A DNA stretch of 64,000 nucleotides from Catenuloplanes indicus (lineage in GTDB: Bacteria; Actinomycetota; Actinomycetes; Mycobacteriales; Micromonosporaceae). The notes beneath the pieces were generated by a model. It ran no database searches and was not told the DNA's origin. It worked only from the letters and a program-made list of their open reading frames with translations. Positions 8,490 to 17,202 of the stretch are shown here, piece by piece. The translations under genes were made by a program, and so were the position numbers. Position 1 is the first letter of the stretch, and every line of letters starts with the position of its first letter. Location of the stretch: assembly GCF_030813715.1 (NCBI RefSeq), contig NZ_JAUSUZ010000001.1, positions 4,898,001 to 4,962,000 of the forward strand, read 5' to 3'.

Positions 8490-9335
8490 CTAAGACGCGA
8501 GGTGTTGTTCGACCAGTTCCAGCGTGCGTGCGCGCAGCGTCTCGCGGGCCCTCCGATCGTAGGCCTGCGAACTGGCCCGGGTGGGACGGTCACGGTCGAA
8601 GAACTGACCGGTGACGCCTTCGAGCGCGGGGTCGAGTACGAGCCGCCGCGTGGCCCGTACTCCTGTGTCGATCGAGTCGGAACTCGTGCCGATCTCGGAC
8701 AGGACCATCTTGGTGGGCATGTGTGTACCCGGATGGAGGCTGATCGCGGTGAGCCCGGCCGGGTCGTGGCTCGCGGCCAGATCAAGCCCGTGCATGATCA
8801 GGGCCACCTTGCTGCGCCCGTACGCGCGGGTACCCGAGTAGCCACGAACGAGCATCAGATCGTCGAAGTCGATCGCCGACTGCCCCAGCGAGGCGACGTG
8901 CACAACCCGGGAGGCATGCCCGGGCGTCGCGGACTTGGACAGCAGCGGCAGCAGATTCTCGGTGAGCACGAAGGGCGCGAGGTAGTTGACGGCGAGGCGC
9001 AGCTCGTGGCCGTCACGGCTGGTGCGCCGCTCACGGCCGTCGGGTTCTCCCGACCCGATGCCGGCGTTGTTGACCAGCACATCCAGCTTCTCGACCCGAT
9101 CAACGATGGTCCGCGCCAACCCCGCGACCTGGCTCAGCTCGGACAGGTCGGCGACCACGCCGGCAGGCATCTCAAAGCCCGCAGCGCGGATCTCGCCCCG
9201 CAGCCGTTCCAGCCTCGCCGGATCGCGTCCATGCAGAACGAGCCGAACGCCGTCGTCAGCAGCCAGCCGCACAGCAAGCGCGCGACCGAGCCCATCGGTA
9301 GCCCCGGTGATCGCGACGGTGACAGCGGAGGTCAT
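8490..9335 (-). CDS. Short-chain dehydrogenase/reductase
   Basis: 281 residues, classical SDR length. The cofactor motif TGATDGLG lies at residues about 10-17, the NNAG motif near 90, and the catalytic Ser-Tyr-Lys set is visible as VVHVASLG and YGRSKVA. An Arg in LHGRDPARL after the second strand suggests NADP(H). The substrate is not predictable. It is convergent with cwlM (102 bp apart) and lies 89 bp downstream of the GNAT gene on the same strand. It is not part of the conserved origin block. Confidence 0.85.
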   Translation of the reverse strand: MTSAVTVAITGATDGLGRALAVRLAADDGVRLVLHGRDPARLERLRGEIRAAGFEMPAGVVADLSELSQVAGLARTIVDRVEKLDVLVNNAGIGSGEPDGRERRTSRDGHELRLAVNYLAPFVLTENLLPLLSKSATPGHASRVVHVASLGQSAIDFDDLMLVRGYSGTRAYGRSKVALIMHGLDLAASHDPAGLTAISLHPGTHMPTKMVLSEIGTSSDSIDTGVRATRRLVLDPALEGVTGQFFDRDRPTRASSQAYDRRARETLRARTLELVEQHLAS

Positions 9336-9424
9336 GCCTCTTCCCGTAAGTCGATCTCATAGGGCGCCTCGACGTCCTCTTCAGTCCGAAGGCTACAACC
9401 GCTGCCGTCCAGACGGCCACGTAC

Positions 9425-10081
9425 TCAGACCGTGGAGCTGGTGGCGGGGCGGACCGGGCGCAGCAGCGTCTCGGGGGTCATCGAGCCGAGAAGTTTCTCC
9501 AGCGCGTACTCGACGTCGGACTTCCAGGACAGTGCGGTGCGGAGCTCCAGGCGAAGGCGGGGGTAGCGGGGGTGCTGGCGGACGGTTTTGAAGCCGACGG
9601 AGAGGAAGAAGTCGACCGGTGCGACGCAGGCCTTGGCGTCGTCGTCGGCCTCGCCGAACTTGGCGTCGCCAAATGCCTCGATCGCTTTGATACCGCGCTT
9701 GGTGAGGTCTCGGGCGACGCCCTGGACCAGCATGCGGCCGAGCCCGCCGCCGGCGAACGCCGGGACGACGTGAGCCGTCATCAGTAGCGCGGCGTCGGCG
9801 GAGACCGGTGAGGTGGGGAACGCCATCGAGCGCGGGACGTAGGCGGGTGGTGCGAACATCACGAAACCGGCCGGCATGCCGTCGACGTAGACCAACTTGC
9901 CGCAGGAGCCCCACTCCAGCAGCGTCTGCGAGACCCAGGCCTCTTTCTCCAGCTCCGGAGCGCCGTCGGCGCAGGCGCGCTCGGCGCTGACCGGGTCGAG
10001 TTCCCAGAAGACGCACGACCGGCACCCTCTCGGAAGGTCCTCGAGCGTGTCCAGGGTCAGGCTGACCAGGCGACGAGACAT
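9425..10081 (-). CDS. GNAT-family N-acetyltransferase (Rv3916c-like position)
   Basis: 218 residues. The acetyl-CoA site is the strand-loop-helix LMTAHVVPAFAGGGLGRMLV with its Gly-rich pyrophosphate loop. Unusual for GNATs are the N-terminal GCRSCVFWELDP segment with a Cys pair and the Phe/Pro-rich core (GFVMFAPPAYVP). A gene of this type is found next to cwlM in many actinobacteria (Rv3916c in M. tuberculosis). The acceptor substrate is unknown. It is divergent from the aminotransferase gene, with about 190 bp between the two starts. Confidence 0.8.
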   Translation of the reverse strand: MSRRLVSLTLDTLEDLPRGCRSCVFWELDPVSAERACADGAPELEKEAWVSQTLLEWGSCGKLVYVDGMPAGFVMFAPPAYVPRSMAFPTSPVSADAALLMTAHVVPAFAGGGLGRMLVQGVARDLTKRGIKAIEAFGDAKFGEADDDAKACVAPVDFFLSVGFKTVRQHPRYPRLRLELRTALSWKSDVEYALEKLLGSMTPETLLRPVRPATSSTV

Positions 10082-10273
10082 GGTGGCGATCCCCCACGGT
10101 ACTTACGGACTCCCCGGAGAATCGTACGCCGGATTTTCAGCTGAGCGCGAAAGACGCGGGGTTGGTCCGCCATGTGGTACCGGCCGGTCGTCCGAGGGGC
10201 GCTCCGGTGTGAAGGGCATAACATCGATCACACCGGCGCCCGCGCTGGGCGCACTGCCAAGAGTGAGGTGATC

Positions 10274-11578
10274 ATGTCCGGCACGACGCTCGATGATTAC
10301 ACCGATAGGTATGCCGCCCGTGTCGGGGGCATGACCGCCTCGGAGATCCGAGCTCTCTTCGCCGTCGCCAGTCGCCCCGAGGTGGTGTCGCTGGCCGGTG
10401 GGGCGCCGTACATCGCCGCACTTCCGCTGGATGCCGTGGGGGAGATGCTGGGCCGGCTCGGCAGCGAGCACGGCAGCACCACCCTGCAGTACGGGATCGG
10501 CCAGGGCACGATCGAGCTGCGCGAGAAGATCTGCGAGGTGATGGCGCTCTCCGGCATCGACGTCGGATGCGGCGCCTCGCCGGACGACGTGGTGGTGACG
10601 GTCGGCGGCCAGCAGGCGATCGACCTGGTCGCGCGCCTGTTCCTGGACCCGGGCGACGTGGTGCTGGCCGAGGGGCCGACCTATGTGGGCGCGCTCGGCG
10701 TGTTCCAGGCGGCGCAGGCGTCCGTGGTCCACGTCGCGATGGACGCCGAGGGGCTCATCCCGGCCGCGCTGGAGTCGACGATCGCGTCGGTGCGCGCGTC
10801 CGGCCGGCGAATGAAATTCCTTTACACGATCCCGACGTATCAGAACCCGGCCGGCGTGACCATGTCGGAGGAACGGCGCGAGCAGGTGCTGGACATCTGC
10901 GAGCGGGAAGGGCTGCTGGTCGTCGAGGACGACCCGTACGGCCAGCTCGGCTTCGACGGTGACGCGCCCCGGCCGCTGCGCGCCCGCCGGCGGGACGGCG
11001 TGTTCTACCTGAGCACGTTCTCCAAGACGTTCGCGCCGGGGCTGCGCGTCGGGTGGATCCTGGCGCCGCACGCGGTGCGCGACAAGCTGGTCATCGCGAC
11101 CGAGGCGACGATCCTCTGCCCGAGCGCGTTCGCGCAGGCCGCGGTCACGCAGTACCTGACCACGATGCCGTGGCGCGAGCAGCTGAAGGTGTACCGCGAG
11201 GTGTACCGGGAGCGGCGCGACGCGCTCCTCGACTCACTCGAAGACCTCATGCCCGCGGGTACGACGTGGACGCGGCCGTCCGGCGGGCTGTTCGTCTGGG
11301 CGACACTGCCGGACGGGCTCGACTCGAAGGCGATGGTCCCGCGCGCGATCGCGGCCCGGGTGGCGTACGTGCCCGGCACCGGGTTCTACGCCGACGGCAC
11401 CGGTCAGCGGTACATGCGGCTGAACTTCTCGTTCCCGTCCCCGGAGCGGATCCGGGAGGGCGTGCGCCGGCTTTCCGGCGTGATGGAGCTGGAGATGGCG
11501 ATGCGGTCCGTCTTCGGCGCCTCAGCGCTGCGCCCCGGGCAGGGCGGGGCGGATGTGCCCGGTTCGCAATTGGCATGA
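10274..11578 (+). CDS. PLP-dependent class I/II aminotransferase (2-aminoadipate type)
   Basis: 434 residues from ATG 10274, preceded by GAGTGAGGTG; a longer frame to 10172 lacks a ribosome binding site. Fold-type I features: GGAPY near the start, LQYGIGQGTIELREKI, the PLP-contact Asp in VVEDDPYGQLGF, and the Schiff-base Lys251 in LSTFSKTFAPGLRVGW. It resembles the aminotransferase domain of MocR/LysN-type enzymes without the HTH domain. The stop overlaps the next start by 4 bp (ATGA), so it is probably co-translated with the D-Ala-D-Ala ligase-like gene. The amino-acid substrate is not known. Confidence 0.85.
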   Translation: MSGTTLDDYTDRYAARVGGMTASEIRALFAVASRPEVVSLAGGAPYIAALPLDAVGEMLGRLGSEHGSTTLQYGIGQGTIELREKICEVMALSGIDVGCGASPDDVVVTVGGQQAIDLVARLFLDPGDVVLAEGPTYVGALGVFQAAQASVVHVAMDAEGLIPAALESTIASVRASGRRMKFLYTIPTYQNPAGVTMSEERREQVLDICEREGLLVVEDDPYGQLGFDGDAPRPLRARRRDGVFYLSTFSKTFAPGLRVGWILAPHAVRDKLVIATEATILCPSAFAQAAVTQYLTTMPWREQLKVYREVYRERRDALLDSLEDLMPAGTTWTRPSGGLFVWATLPDGLDSKAMVPRAIAARVAYVPGTGFYADGTGQRYMRLNFSFPSPERIREGVRRLSGVMELEMAMRSVFGASALRPGQGGADVPGSQLA

Positions 11579-12540
11579 TCGACGGCATGTCTCGCGATCT
11601 TCGTGTCCTGGTTCTCGCCGGCGGCCTCTCCTACGAGCGGGACGTCTCGCTCCGGTCGGGCCGCCGGGTCGTTGACGCGCTGCACGCGGCCGGCGTGCAG
11701 ACCGAGCTCCGGGACGCGGACGTCGCGCTGCTGCCCGGCCTGCGCGCCGACCCGCCGGACGCAGTCGTCATCGCGCTGCACGGCGCCACCGGTGAGGACG
11801 GCTCACTACGCGGCGTGCTCGACCTGTTCGACGTGCCGTACGTCGGGTGTGACGCCCGGGCCGCGCGCCTCGCCTGGGACAAACCGTCCGCGAAGGCGGT
11901 GCTGCGCGAAGCCGGGATCAGTACGCCGGAGTGGGTCGCGCTGCCGCACGACCGATTTTCCGAGTTGGGCGCGGTTGCGGTGCTGGACCGGATCGTGGAG
12001 CGGCTCGGCGTACCGCTGATGGTCAAGCCGGCGCAGGGTGGGTCCGGTCTGGGCGCGTCCGTCGTCCGGGCCGGTTCGGAGTTGCCGGCCGCGATGGTGG
12101 GGTGCTTCGCGTACGACTCGACCGCGCTGGTCGAGCGGTACGTGACCGGCGCGGACATCGCGGTGTCGGTGGTCGACCTGGGGGAGGGGCCGACCGCGCT
12201 GCCGGCCGTGGAGATCGTGCCGCGGGACGGGGTGTACGACTACGCGGCGCGATACACGGCCGGGCTCACGACGTGGCATGCGCCGGCCAGGCTTTCCCCG
12301 GCGGTCGCGGTGGACGTCGCGGCGGTCGCGGTGGCGGCGCACGAGGCGCTCGGGTTGCGGGACCTGTCGCGGGTGGATCTGATCGTGGACCCGGACGGAG
12401 TGCCGCACGTGCTTGAGGTGAACGTATCGCCGGGGATGACCGAGACGTCACTGCTGCCACTGGCGGTGGCGGCGGCGGGGCTGGATCTGGGCAAGGTGCT
12501 GAGCGGTTTGGTGGAGCGGGCGGTTCGGCGCGGCATTTGA
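11575..12540 (+). CDS. D-alanine--D-alanine ligase family ATP-grasp protein
   Basis: 321 residues (317 from the alternative ATG at 11587). The N-terminal domain carries VLVLAGGLSYERDVSLRSG and the HGATGEDGSLRG loop typical of Ddl. The ATP-grasp domain has VKPAQGGSGLGASVV and the metal site VLEVNVSPGMTETSL. Ddl joins two D-alanines for peptidoglycan. This gene lies outside the mur/dcw cluster and is coupled to an aminotransferase, so it may be a second or specialised ligase, possibly for another amino-acid pair. I chose 11575 because of the ATGA overlap. Confidence 0.8.
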   Translation: MIDGMSRDLRVLVLAGGLSYERDVSLRSGRRVVDALHAAGVQTELRDADVALLPGLRADPPDAVVIALHGATGEDGSLRGVLDLFDVPYVGCDARAARLAWDKPSAKAVLREAGISTPEWVALPHDRFSELGAVAVLDRIVERLGVPLMVKPAQGGSGLGASVVRAGSELPAAMVGCFAYDSTALVERYVTGADIAVSVVDLGEGPTALPAVEIVPRDGVYDYAARYTAGLTTWHAPARLSPAVAVDVAAVAVAAHEALGLRDLSRVDLIVDPDGVPHVLEVNVSPGMTETSLLPLAVAAAGLDLGKVLSGLVERAVRRGI

Positions 12541-12604
12541 CCGATTCGCGAACCGGTGGCGGGGAAAATCGGCCGGAGGCGAAATCGCGAGAGAATGGCT
12601 CTGA

Positions 12605-12641
12605 CAGAAGCGGGGTCGGGTGTCATCCGGCCCCGCTTCTG
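12605..12641. terminator. Bidirectional terminator between convergent genes
   Basis: Stem CAGAAGCGGGG / CCCCGCTTCTG (11 bp) with a 15-nt loop, lying between the convergent ddl-like gene and the HIT-like gene. T-runs are weak, as is usual for high-GC terminators. Confidence 0.6.
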
Positions 12642-12665
12642 CGTGGGCGGGGCGGGGCGGCGTGG

Positions 12666-13454
12666 TCAGGCTTGGGTGGGAGTGGGGTCGGTGGGCTCTG
12701 TGGCGGCGGCCTCGTCGTCGGGCTCTTCAAGCGCGGCAACGGAGCTGATGGTCGGCTCGGTGGGCGTCGCCCCGCCGTTAGCCGTGCCCGTTGCTGTTCC
12801 CGTTACCGATCCCGTGAGCGTGCCCGGGTCATCGTCGGCCGGTGTATTCCCGGTGGCCGCGAAGCTGGATGGGGCTTGCCACTGAATGTGCGGCGGCTCG
12901 GCGAGAGGGCGACCGCCGAACTCGGCAAGCCATGCCGCGACGAGCGCGAGGTTCTCCCGCCACTGCATCTCCGGGATCGGCGGGAGGATCGCGTCCCACA
13001 GGGAGAGGAACGTGCCGCGTAGCTGAAGCCGGCCGTAGGGGCGTGCGAGGAACCACATGTGCAGGTGTGCGGAGCCGTCGCCCCAGCGGTTGACGTGCAC
13101 GCGGGCGACGCCGTCCAGGGAACGGATGGCGCGTTCCAGCCGCACGGTCATCACGCCCAGCTCGGCGGCGAGCAGGTTCGGCAGATCGCCGAGATCCAGA
13201 TGGGAGCGTGACTCCAGGATCAGAACCATTGGCAGGCCGGACGGCTGGTCCATGGCGCGGACCCGCCAGCGGTCGCTGACCCAGATATACGCCTCGTCGG
13301 GCGCGGCGCACGCGACGCAGTCCGCCGAGCCCTCGCCCTTGCGCGACGGCTCGACCTCGACCGGGTCGTCGATCGGCTTCACGCGGATATCGCCCTCGAA
13401 CGGGAACGACGGCCACTTCGTGAACTCAGGAACGGAGGAGGGGGTGTGGGGCAC
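12666..13454 (-). CDS. HIT-like nucleotide-binding protein with long Pro/Thr-rich tail
   Basis: 262 residues from GTG 13454. A Cys pair (DCVACAAPDEAYIWV) and the motif GSAHLHMWFLARPYG near residue 155 resemble the N-terminus and active-site strand of HIT-family hydrolases and transferases, although the canonical HxHxH is reduced to HLH. The last 60 residues are rich in Thr, Ala, Pro and Glu and look disordered. The reading frame continues upstream through the DnaA-box and parS region, but no plausible start lies there. The cluster of DnaA boxes begins 85 bp upstream, so DnaA could affect its transcription; that is inference. Confidence 0.65.
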   Translation of the reverse strand: MPHTPSSVPEFTKWPSFPFEGDIRVKPIDDPVEVEPSRKGEGSADCVACAAPDEAYIWVSDRWRVRAMDQPSGLPMVLILESRSHLDLGDLPNLLAAELGVMTVRLERAIRSLDGVARVHVNRWGDGSAHLHMWFLARPYGRLQLRGTFLSLWDAILPPIPEMQWRENLALVAAWLAEFGGRPLAEPPHIQWQAPSSFAATGNTPADDDPGTLTGSVTGTATGTANGGATPTEPTISSVAALEEPDDEAAATEPTDPTPTQA

Positions 13455-13538
13455 GAGGCTGACCCTAACCGGTTTCCCGCCTGATGTCCTTACCTCATTT
13501 CGGCCCTGTCGTGGCCGGTCACGGTGGGGGTGCTGTGG

Positions 13539-13799
13539 TTGTCCACAGGCGCGGTTATCCACCGAGTTATCCACAGGCACGCTTCGCGCCCTGTGGATTA
13601 CGGATCGGCATGCCAGCTCAACGGAGGCGATCAAACACCCTGCGTGGACGCGGGAAACGGAGTTATCCACCGCCTTCATCCACAGGCCAACAGGGCTCCT
13701 GACGCGCTGTTTCACGTGAAACGAGGCAGCCTGTGGATAACTTCTGTGGATAACTTTGGCCGGTGCGACCGTCCCGGCAGGTGGGCGAAGTTTTCCACA
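13539..13799. promoter_or_regulatory. Secondary DnaA-box cluster, about 9 boxes
   Basis: Nine 9-mers close to TTATCCACA lie within 261 bp: 13539 TTGTCCACA, 13555 TTATCCACC, 13567 TTATCCACA, 13592 TGTGGATTA, 13663 TTATCCACC, 13676 TCATCCACA, 13732 and 13745 TGTGGATAA (13 bp apart), and 13791 TTTTCCACA. The spacing and density resemble oriC, 12.8 kb to the right. A parS site (13709) sits inside the cluster. It is located upstream of the HIT-like gene and has no coding capacity that I trust. Confidence 0.7.
13709..13722. other. parS site (exact 14-mer)
   Basis: GTTTCACGTGAAAC, the palindromic ParB-loading sequence of many bacteria, lying inside the secondary DnaA-box cluster. Confidence 0.85.
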
Positions 13800-13825
13800 G
13801 GGATGGTCGGTAAGCCGGTCTCGGG

Positions 13826-13839
13826 GTTTCACGTGAAAC
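13826..13839. other. parS site (exact 14-mer)
   Basis: Second exact GTTTCACGTGAAAC, 117 bp from the previous site and just outside the DnaA-box cluster. Confidence 0.85.
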
Positions 13840-14051
13840 GGGGGGAAGAACTCTCATGTTGGTGCGGTGAGCCGATGGGCGGGTGGCAGGAGCGGTGGGC
13901 GGATCGACTCGGCCCGCGTGCCGCGCGAGCTGTCCTACGGAAGGCCGGCGTCGCGATCACTGCTTGCCTGGCGACGTGGGGCGGGGTGGCGATCTTGGAA
14001 CGCGAGTCCGGAGCCGGTTGGTCGGCCTCGGGTGGGTGAGAGGGTGGAGCG

Positions 14052-14444
14052 TCAGCGCCGCATCCACGGTGCCGCGCGATACGCGACCAGGAGCGAGCCG
14101 GCGGCCAGGCCGGAGATGACCGCCTGGGCCACTCTCGATGCTGGGCTGCCCACGGGCAGGCAGCAGCCGGCGTAGCCGTTGGCGAGCGCGTCGGTCACCA
14201 AGACGAATGCGGCGAGATAGAGACCGGCGCGCGCCGACGGTCGACCAAGAGCCATGCGGCCGAGGGATCCAGTGCGGTGAGCGACATGAAGTACGCCGCG
14301 AGCCATGCCGGTGCCCAGGGGTACGGCGGCCAACCGCTCGTTAGTTGCACCACGTGGATGACCCCCGTAGGCGAGGACGATGGCCTGAGCGAATACGACC
14401 ACCACGATGCTCCGGGGAACTCCACTCCACCGCCGTCGCCACAC
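14052..14444 (-). pseudogene. Small four-helix membrane protein with two frameshifts
   Basis: Read in one frame, the 130-residue product starts with a membrane helix (IVVVVFAQAIVLAYG) and ends with two (GLYLAAFVLVTDALANGYAG; VAQAVISGLAAGSLLVAY), but the middle is hydrophilic nonsense. In another frame of the same strand the middle encodes VIHVVQLTSGWPPYPWAPAW and YFMSLTALDPSAAWLL. The two frames join at a run of five C (14362-14366, plus strand) and at a GC-dinucleotide run (about 14226-14235). Shifts of +1 and +2 (or +1 and -1) would restore a normal four-helix protein of about 120 residues. The family is unknown to me. Read errors at both runs are a possible alternative. Confidence 0.55.
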
Positions 14445-15168
14445 GGATCCATCGTGTCGCGCGGCTTCACCGATTCGTGGGCACGCGCTCGGCTGGTGGG
14501 CTCACGCGTGGCCTTCGGGGTCCGGCGGTCAGGGCTTCCGTCAGCGGGGGAGAAGCACTACGTCTGAGAGTCGTTGGCGCGGTATGCGGGTGCTGCAGAG
14601 TGTTCCGTTGCCGATGGCCGCATGTTTCTGTGGTCGGCGTCGGGTTCGCGTACCGCGGTTGCGGCGGGAGGCAGAGGCCGCTTCGGAGAGCCGGCGTTCC
14701 AGCAAGACGAACCGCTACGTGAACGCCATGGGGGGGCAGAGCGCGACCAGGGCGGCCGCGGGGAGGAACGAGCGCCGGGCTTCGCCAACGCGGATTCAGG
14801 GTAATGAGCCTGACAGCCGCCTCCTACTTCTTATCGGAGCACCCACGTCGCGAGTGCGTCGGCAGGTCGCATGGCGGCGATCGTGCCCAGGCTCTGGACT
14901 GGACCTGCGTCCGACGGTGATGCACGGACGATCACGCTGGCCCGTCCGTGCGAGGCCGGGAAGCGGCTTTCGGCGGATGATCATCTCGGGCGAATGTTTC
15001 TGGCACGCCCTGGGCTGCTGTGCTGGGCGGTCGTAGGCCCGAACCATCGGAGGCGCCGCGAGTTCTCTCTCCGCTCAAAACGAAGGTCGCGATCGGCCAA
15101 CGTCTGGCTTCACCTCAGCTTCCTCCTTCTCATGCTGGTCGACGAATCAACCGCCCCCGCACCCCGCG

Positions 15169-15182
15169 GTTTCACGTGAAAC
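15169..15182. other. parS site (exact 14-mer)
   Basis: GTTTCACGTGAAAC in the gene-poor region left of parB. Confidence 0.85.
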
Positions 15183-15670
15183 TGGGTGATCCCTTTAGCC
15201 ATCGAGGCCCTCGCGCTTAAGTCGGACACCGCGGGGATTTCGATAGTACGGAGCGGCCTTTGGGTGGCGACGGGTTCAGGAGCCCTGACGCACCAGCCTC
15301 TGCGAAGACGACGGCTCGATGATGGACCTCTCCACCGCCAACCACGGGATGGCTCCGCAGCGTTGAGGCCAGGCGGCAAGAGACTACGCATTGCCTCGGC
15401 CGGCAATCGACGCGCCGATTGAGTTTTGCTGCGGCGTCCCACCGCGCTGATAGAGCAGCCCGGCTGGCGCGAGTCAGCGATGAAGTCCCATGGCCGTCAC
15501 GCTGAAAAAGGCGCCTCCTGTCATGAAATGCTGGCGAGCACCCGTCATCGGGGTCGCGGGAATCGCTTGATCCGCGTGTCACATCGTCGGCGCACGGATG
15601 CGATCCAACGCCATCGTGTTTCACGACTGCGGGATCGAACGCGCGGCGCGGCATGTTTGAGGCTCTCGAC

Positions 15671-15684
15671 GTTTCACGTGAAAC
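15671..15684. other. parS site (exact 14-mer)
   Basis: GTTTCACGTGAAAC, 502 bp right of the previous site, in non-coding DNA. Confidence 0.85.
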
Positions 15685-16969
15685 GGAGCGATCCGCAGCT
15701 GTCGCATCAAGCGAACCTGTGCGGGCGCCGTTGCGGCAGCGTCCTCGAATGCAGTTGAAGCGGAAGGCAGCGCCTCGACGTCCGTGATCGCCCGCATGTT
15801 GACCGTATGCGGTGACAGCCCGGCCCAGCTGGAGGGCGTAACCCACCCGATCCGGCGCGCGGCGGTGCGTTTACCTCTACCGGAAGATCGAGTGGATACT
15901 CGGCCTGCACCCGACAGGGTGCGCACTCATCTCAGCGGTGCTGCCCCTTGACGGTGAGCAAGCTTCTCCTCGGAGACCGGCATCTACGCGACGCTGATGC
16001 GTCAGGCCGTGCTCGCGCATAACCATGGCCTAGCGCTTCCAGCATGGTCAGAGATTCCTCTACCGTGTCCTGGCGCCATACGTGCCAGACGTGGTGTCCT
16101 CGCGGCCACCGGCCAGCCCCGAACTCTGGCCACAGTCCGCGTGCCTGCTCGGGAGAACCGGAGGCGACTCAGTCGCGTTGGGCGCAGCGCAAGCGCGATT
16201 GGTTGCTTCTAGGCACGAGCCGGCTCGCCACGCCGGCGCCGGCCTCGCTGCGGCTTCCACTCAACTCAATCCGACGTGCTCCGATCGGGTGCGGCGGTTT
16301 CTCGTCTAGTCCATTGCAATACGGTTCGCCACGATCCAGCGCGGCACGGCCGGGGAACTGGCCCGGCCTGGTGAGCGGGCGACGGTGGTTGGCGTCCGGG
16401 TGCCCGCTCAAGTGGAAGCTCTGCCGAGTGGGTTGGAAGCACACTGCCGCTCCGCACTGCGAATTTGGCGCACTGACACGAAAGGAAGATCACCTGGCAT
16501 CACGAGGGGACCGCGTCTCCGGAGCTTCGATATGGCCGGTGCCGGCCGATGCGACGCCAGCGGCTGTGGTGCCCGCTCCCACCGGTCCCGGTCACGGTGC
16601 TGCCGCGGAGCTCACAGGCCCGAGCGCAACGGGCCGAAACCTGGTCAGCCCGCCCGGCTCGTTGCTCCAGCCATTCGGTTGCGACTCCAAGAGATCGGTC
16701 CCGGCCCCGACGCTTGGCCTACTCACGAAACGGCTTGCACCACACCCAAGCCAGGTCGGCAGCAGAATTGCGGTTCGCCGACAGCCTGTACGGATCCGAT
16801 CGGCAACGGAGCAACGACACCCACAACGCCCACGAGCCAGCGCCGGCAGCTCGGTGAACGCCACGTCCCGGCCGATCCAGGCAACGATGCCGGCACGGGA
16901 AGCCGTTCAGTTCGGCGTGACACCTCCATTCCCCGCACGGGCGATCACGCTCGTCGGGCCGGCACGATC

Positions 16970-16983
16970 GTTCCACGTGAAAC
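16970..16983. other. Variant parS site
   Basis: GTTCCACGTGAAAC, one base different from the exact palindrome, 133 bp left of an exact site. Confidence 0.6.
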
Positions 16984-17102
16984 CTTGCTTCAGCCGCTCA
17001 AATGATCTCTGGCGGCCCGGCGCACCGCAGCCCACCCCCACACACGAGTGTCACCATTTCGACCGCCAGTGAGCCGCACAAGCCGCCCCACGCATGCCCC
17101 AG

Positions 17103-17116
17103 GTTTCACGTGAAAC
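17103..17116. other. parS site (exact 14-mer)
   Basis: GTTTCACGTGAAAC, 87 bp downstream of the parB stop. Confidence 0.85.
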
Positions 17117-17140
17117 CGGCGCCTCCCGTACGTACCCCGG

Positions 17141-17183
17141 AAAAGGAAATCGGCCCGAAGGGCCGGAAGGCCTTCGAGCCGAT
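17141..17183 (-). terminator. Terminator of the parAB unit
   Basis: On the minus strand, a CGGCCCTTCGGGCCG hairpin (plus-strand 17151-17165) is followed by ATTTCCTTTTCC. An outer repeat ATCGGC (17149-17154) / GCCGAT (17178-17183) offers an alternative larger stem. It begins about 20 bp after the parB stop. Confidence 0.6.
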
Positions 17184-17202
17184 GCGGTGTTCCGGGGCAG
17201 GG

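Larger units (their letters stand above)
14445..17140. other. Gene-poor region between the pseudogene and parB
   Basis: About 2.7 kb without a credible gene on either strand. Open frames exist in several phases, but their translations are Arg/Ser/Pro-rich, show no domain and lack ribosome binding sites. Base composition is visibly less GC-rich than in the neighbouring genes, and third-position bias is absent. The stretch carries three exact parS sites and one variant (15169, 15671, 16970, 17103), so at least part of its function is probably as a ParB-loading zone. Decayed genes may be present but I cannot name any. Confidence 0.6.

Noticed and set aside
15618-15626. Half parS match (GTTTCACGA)
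   Set aside because: Only one half of the palindrome is present; too degenerate for ParB.
16044-17072. 342-codon plus-strand open frame left of parB
   Set aside because: No ribosome binding site, no codon bias and no recognisable pattern; it also runs through two parS or parS-like palindromes. Treated as chance.
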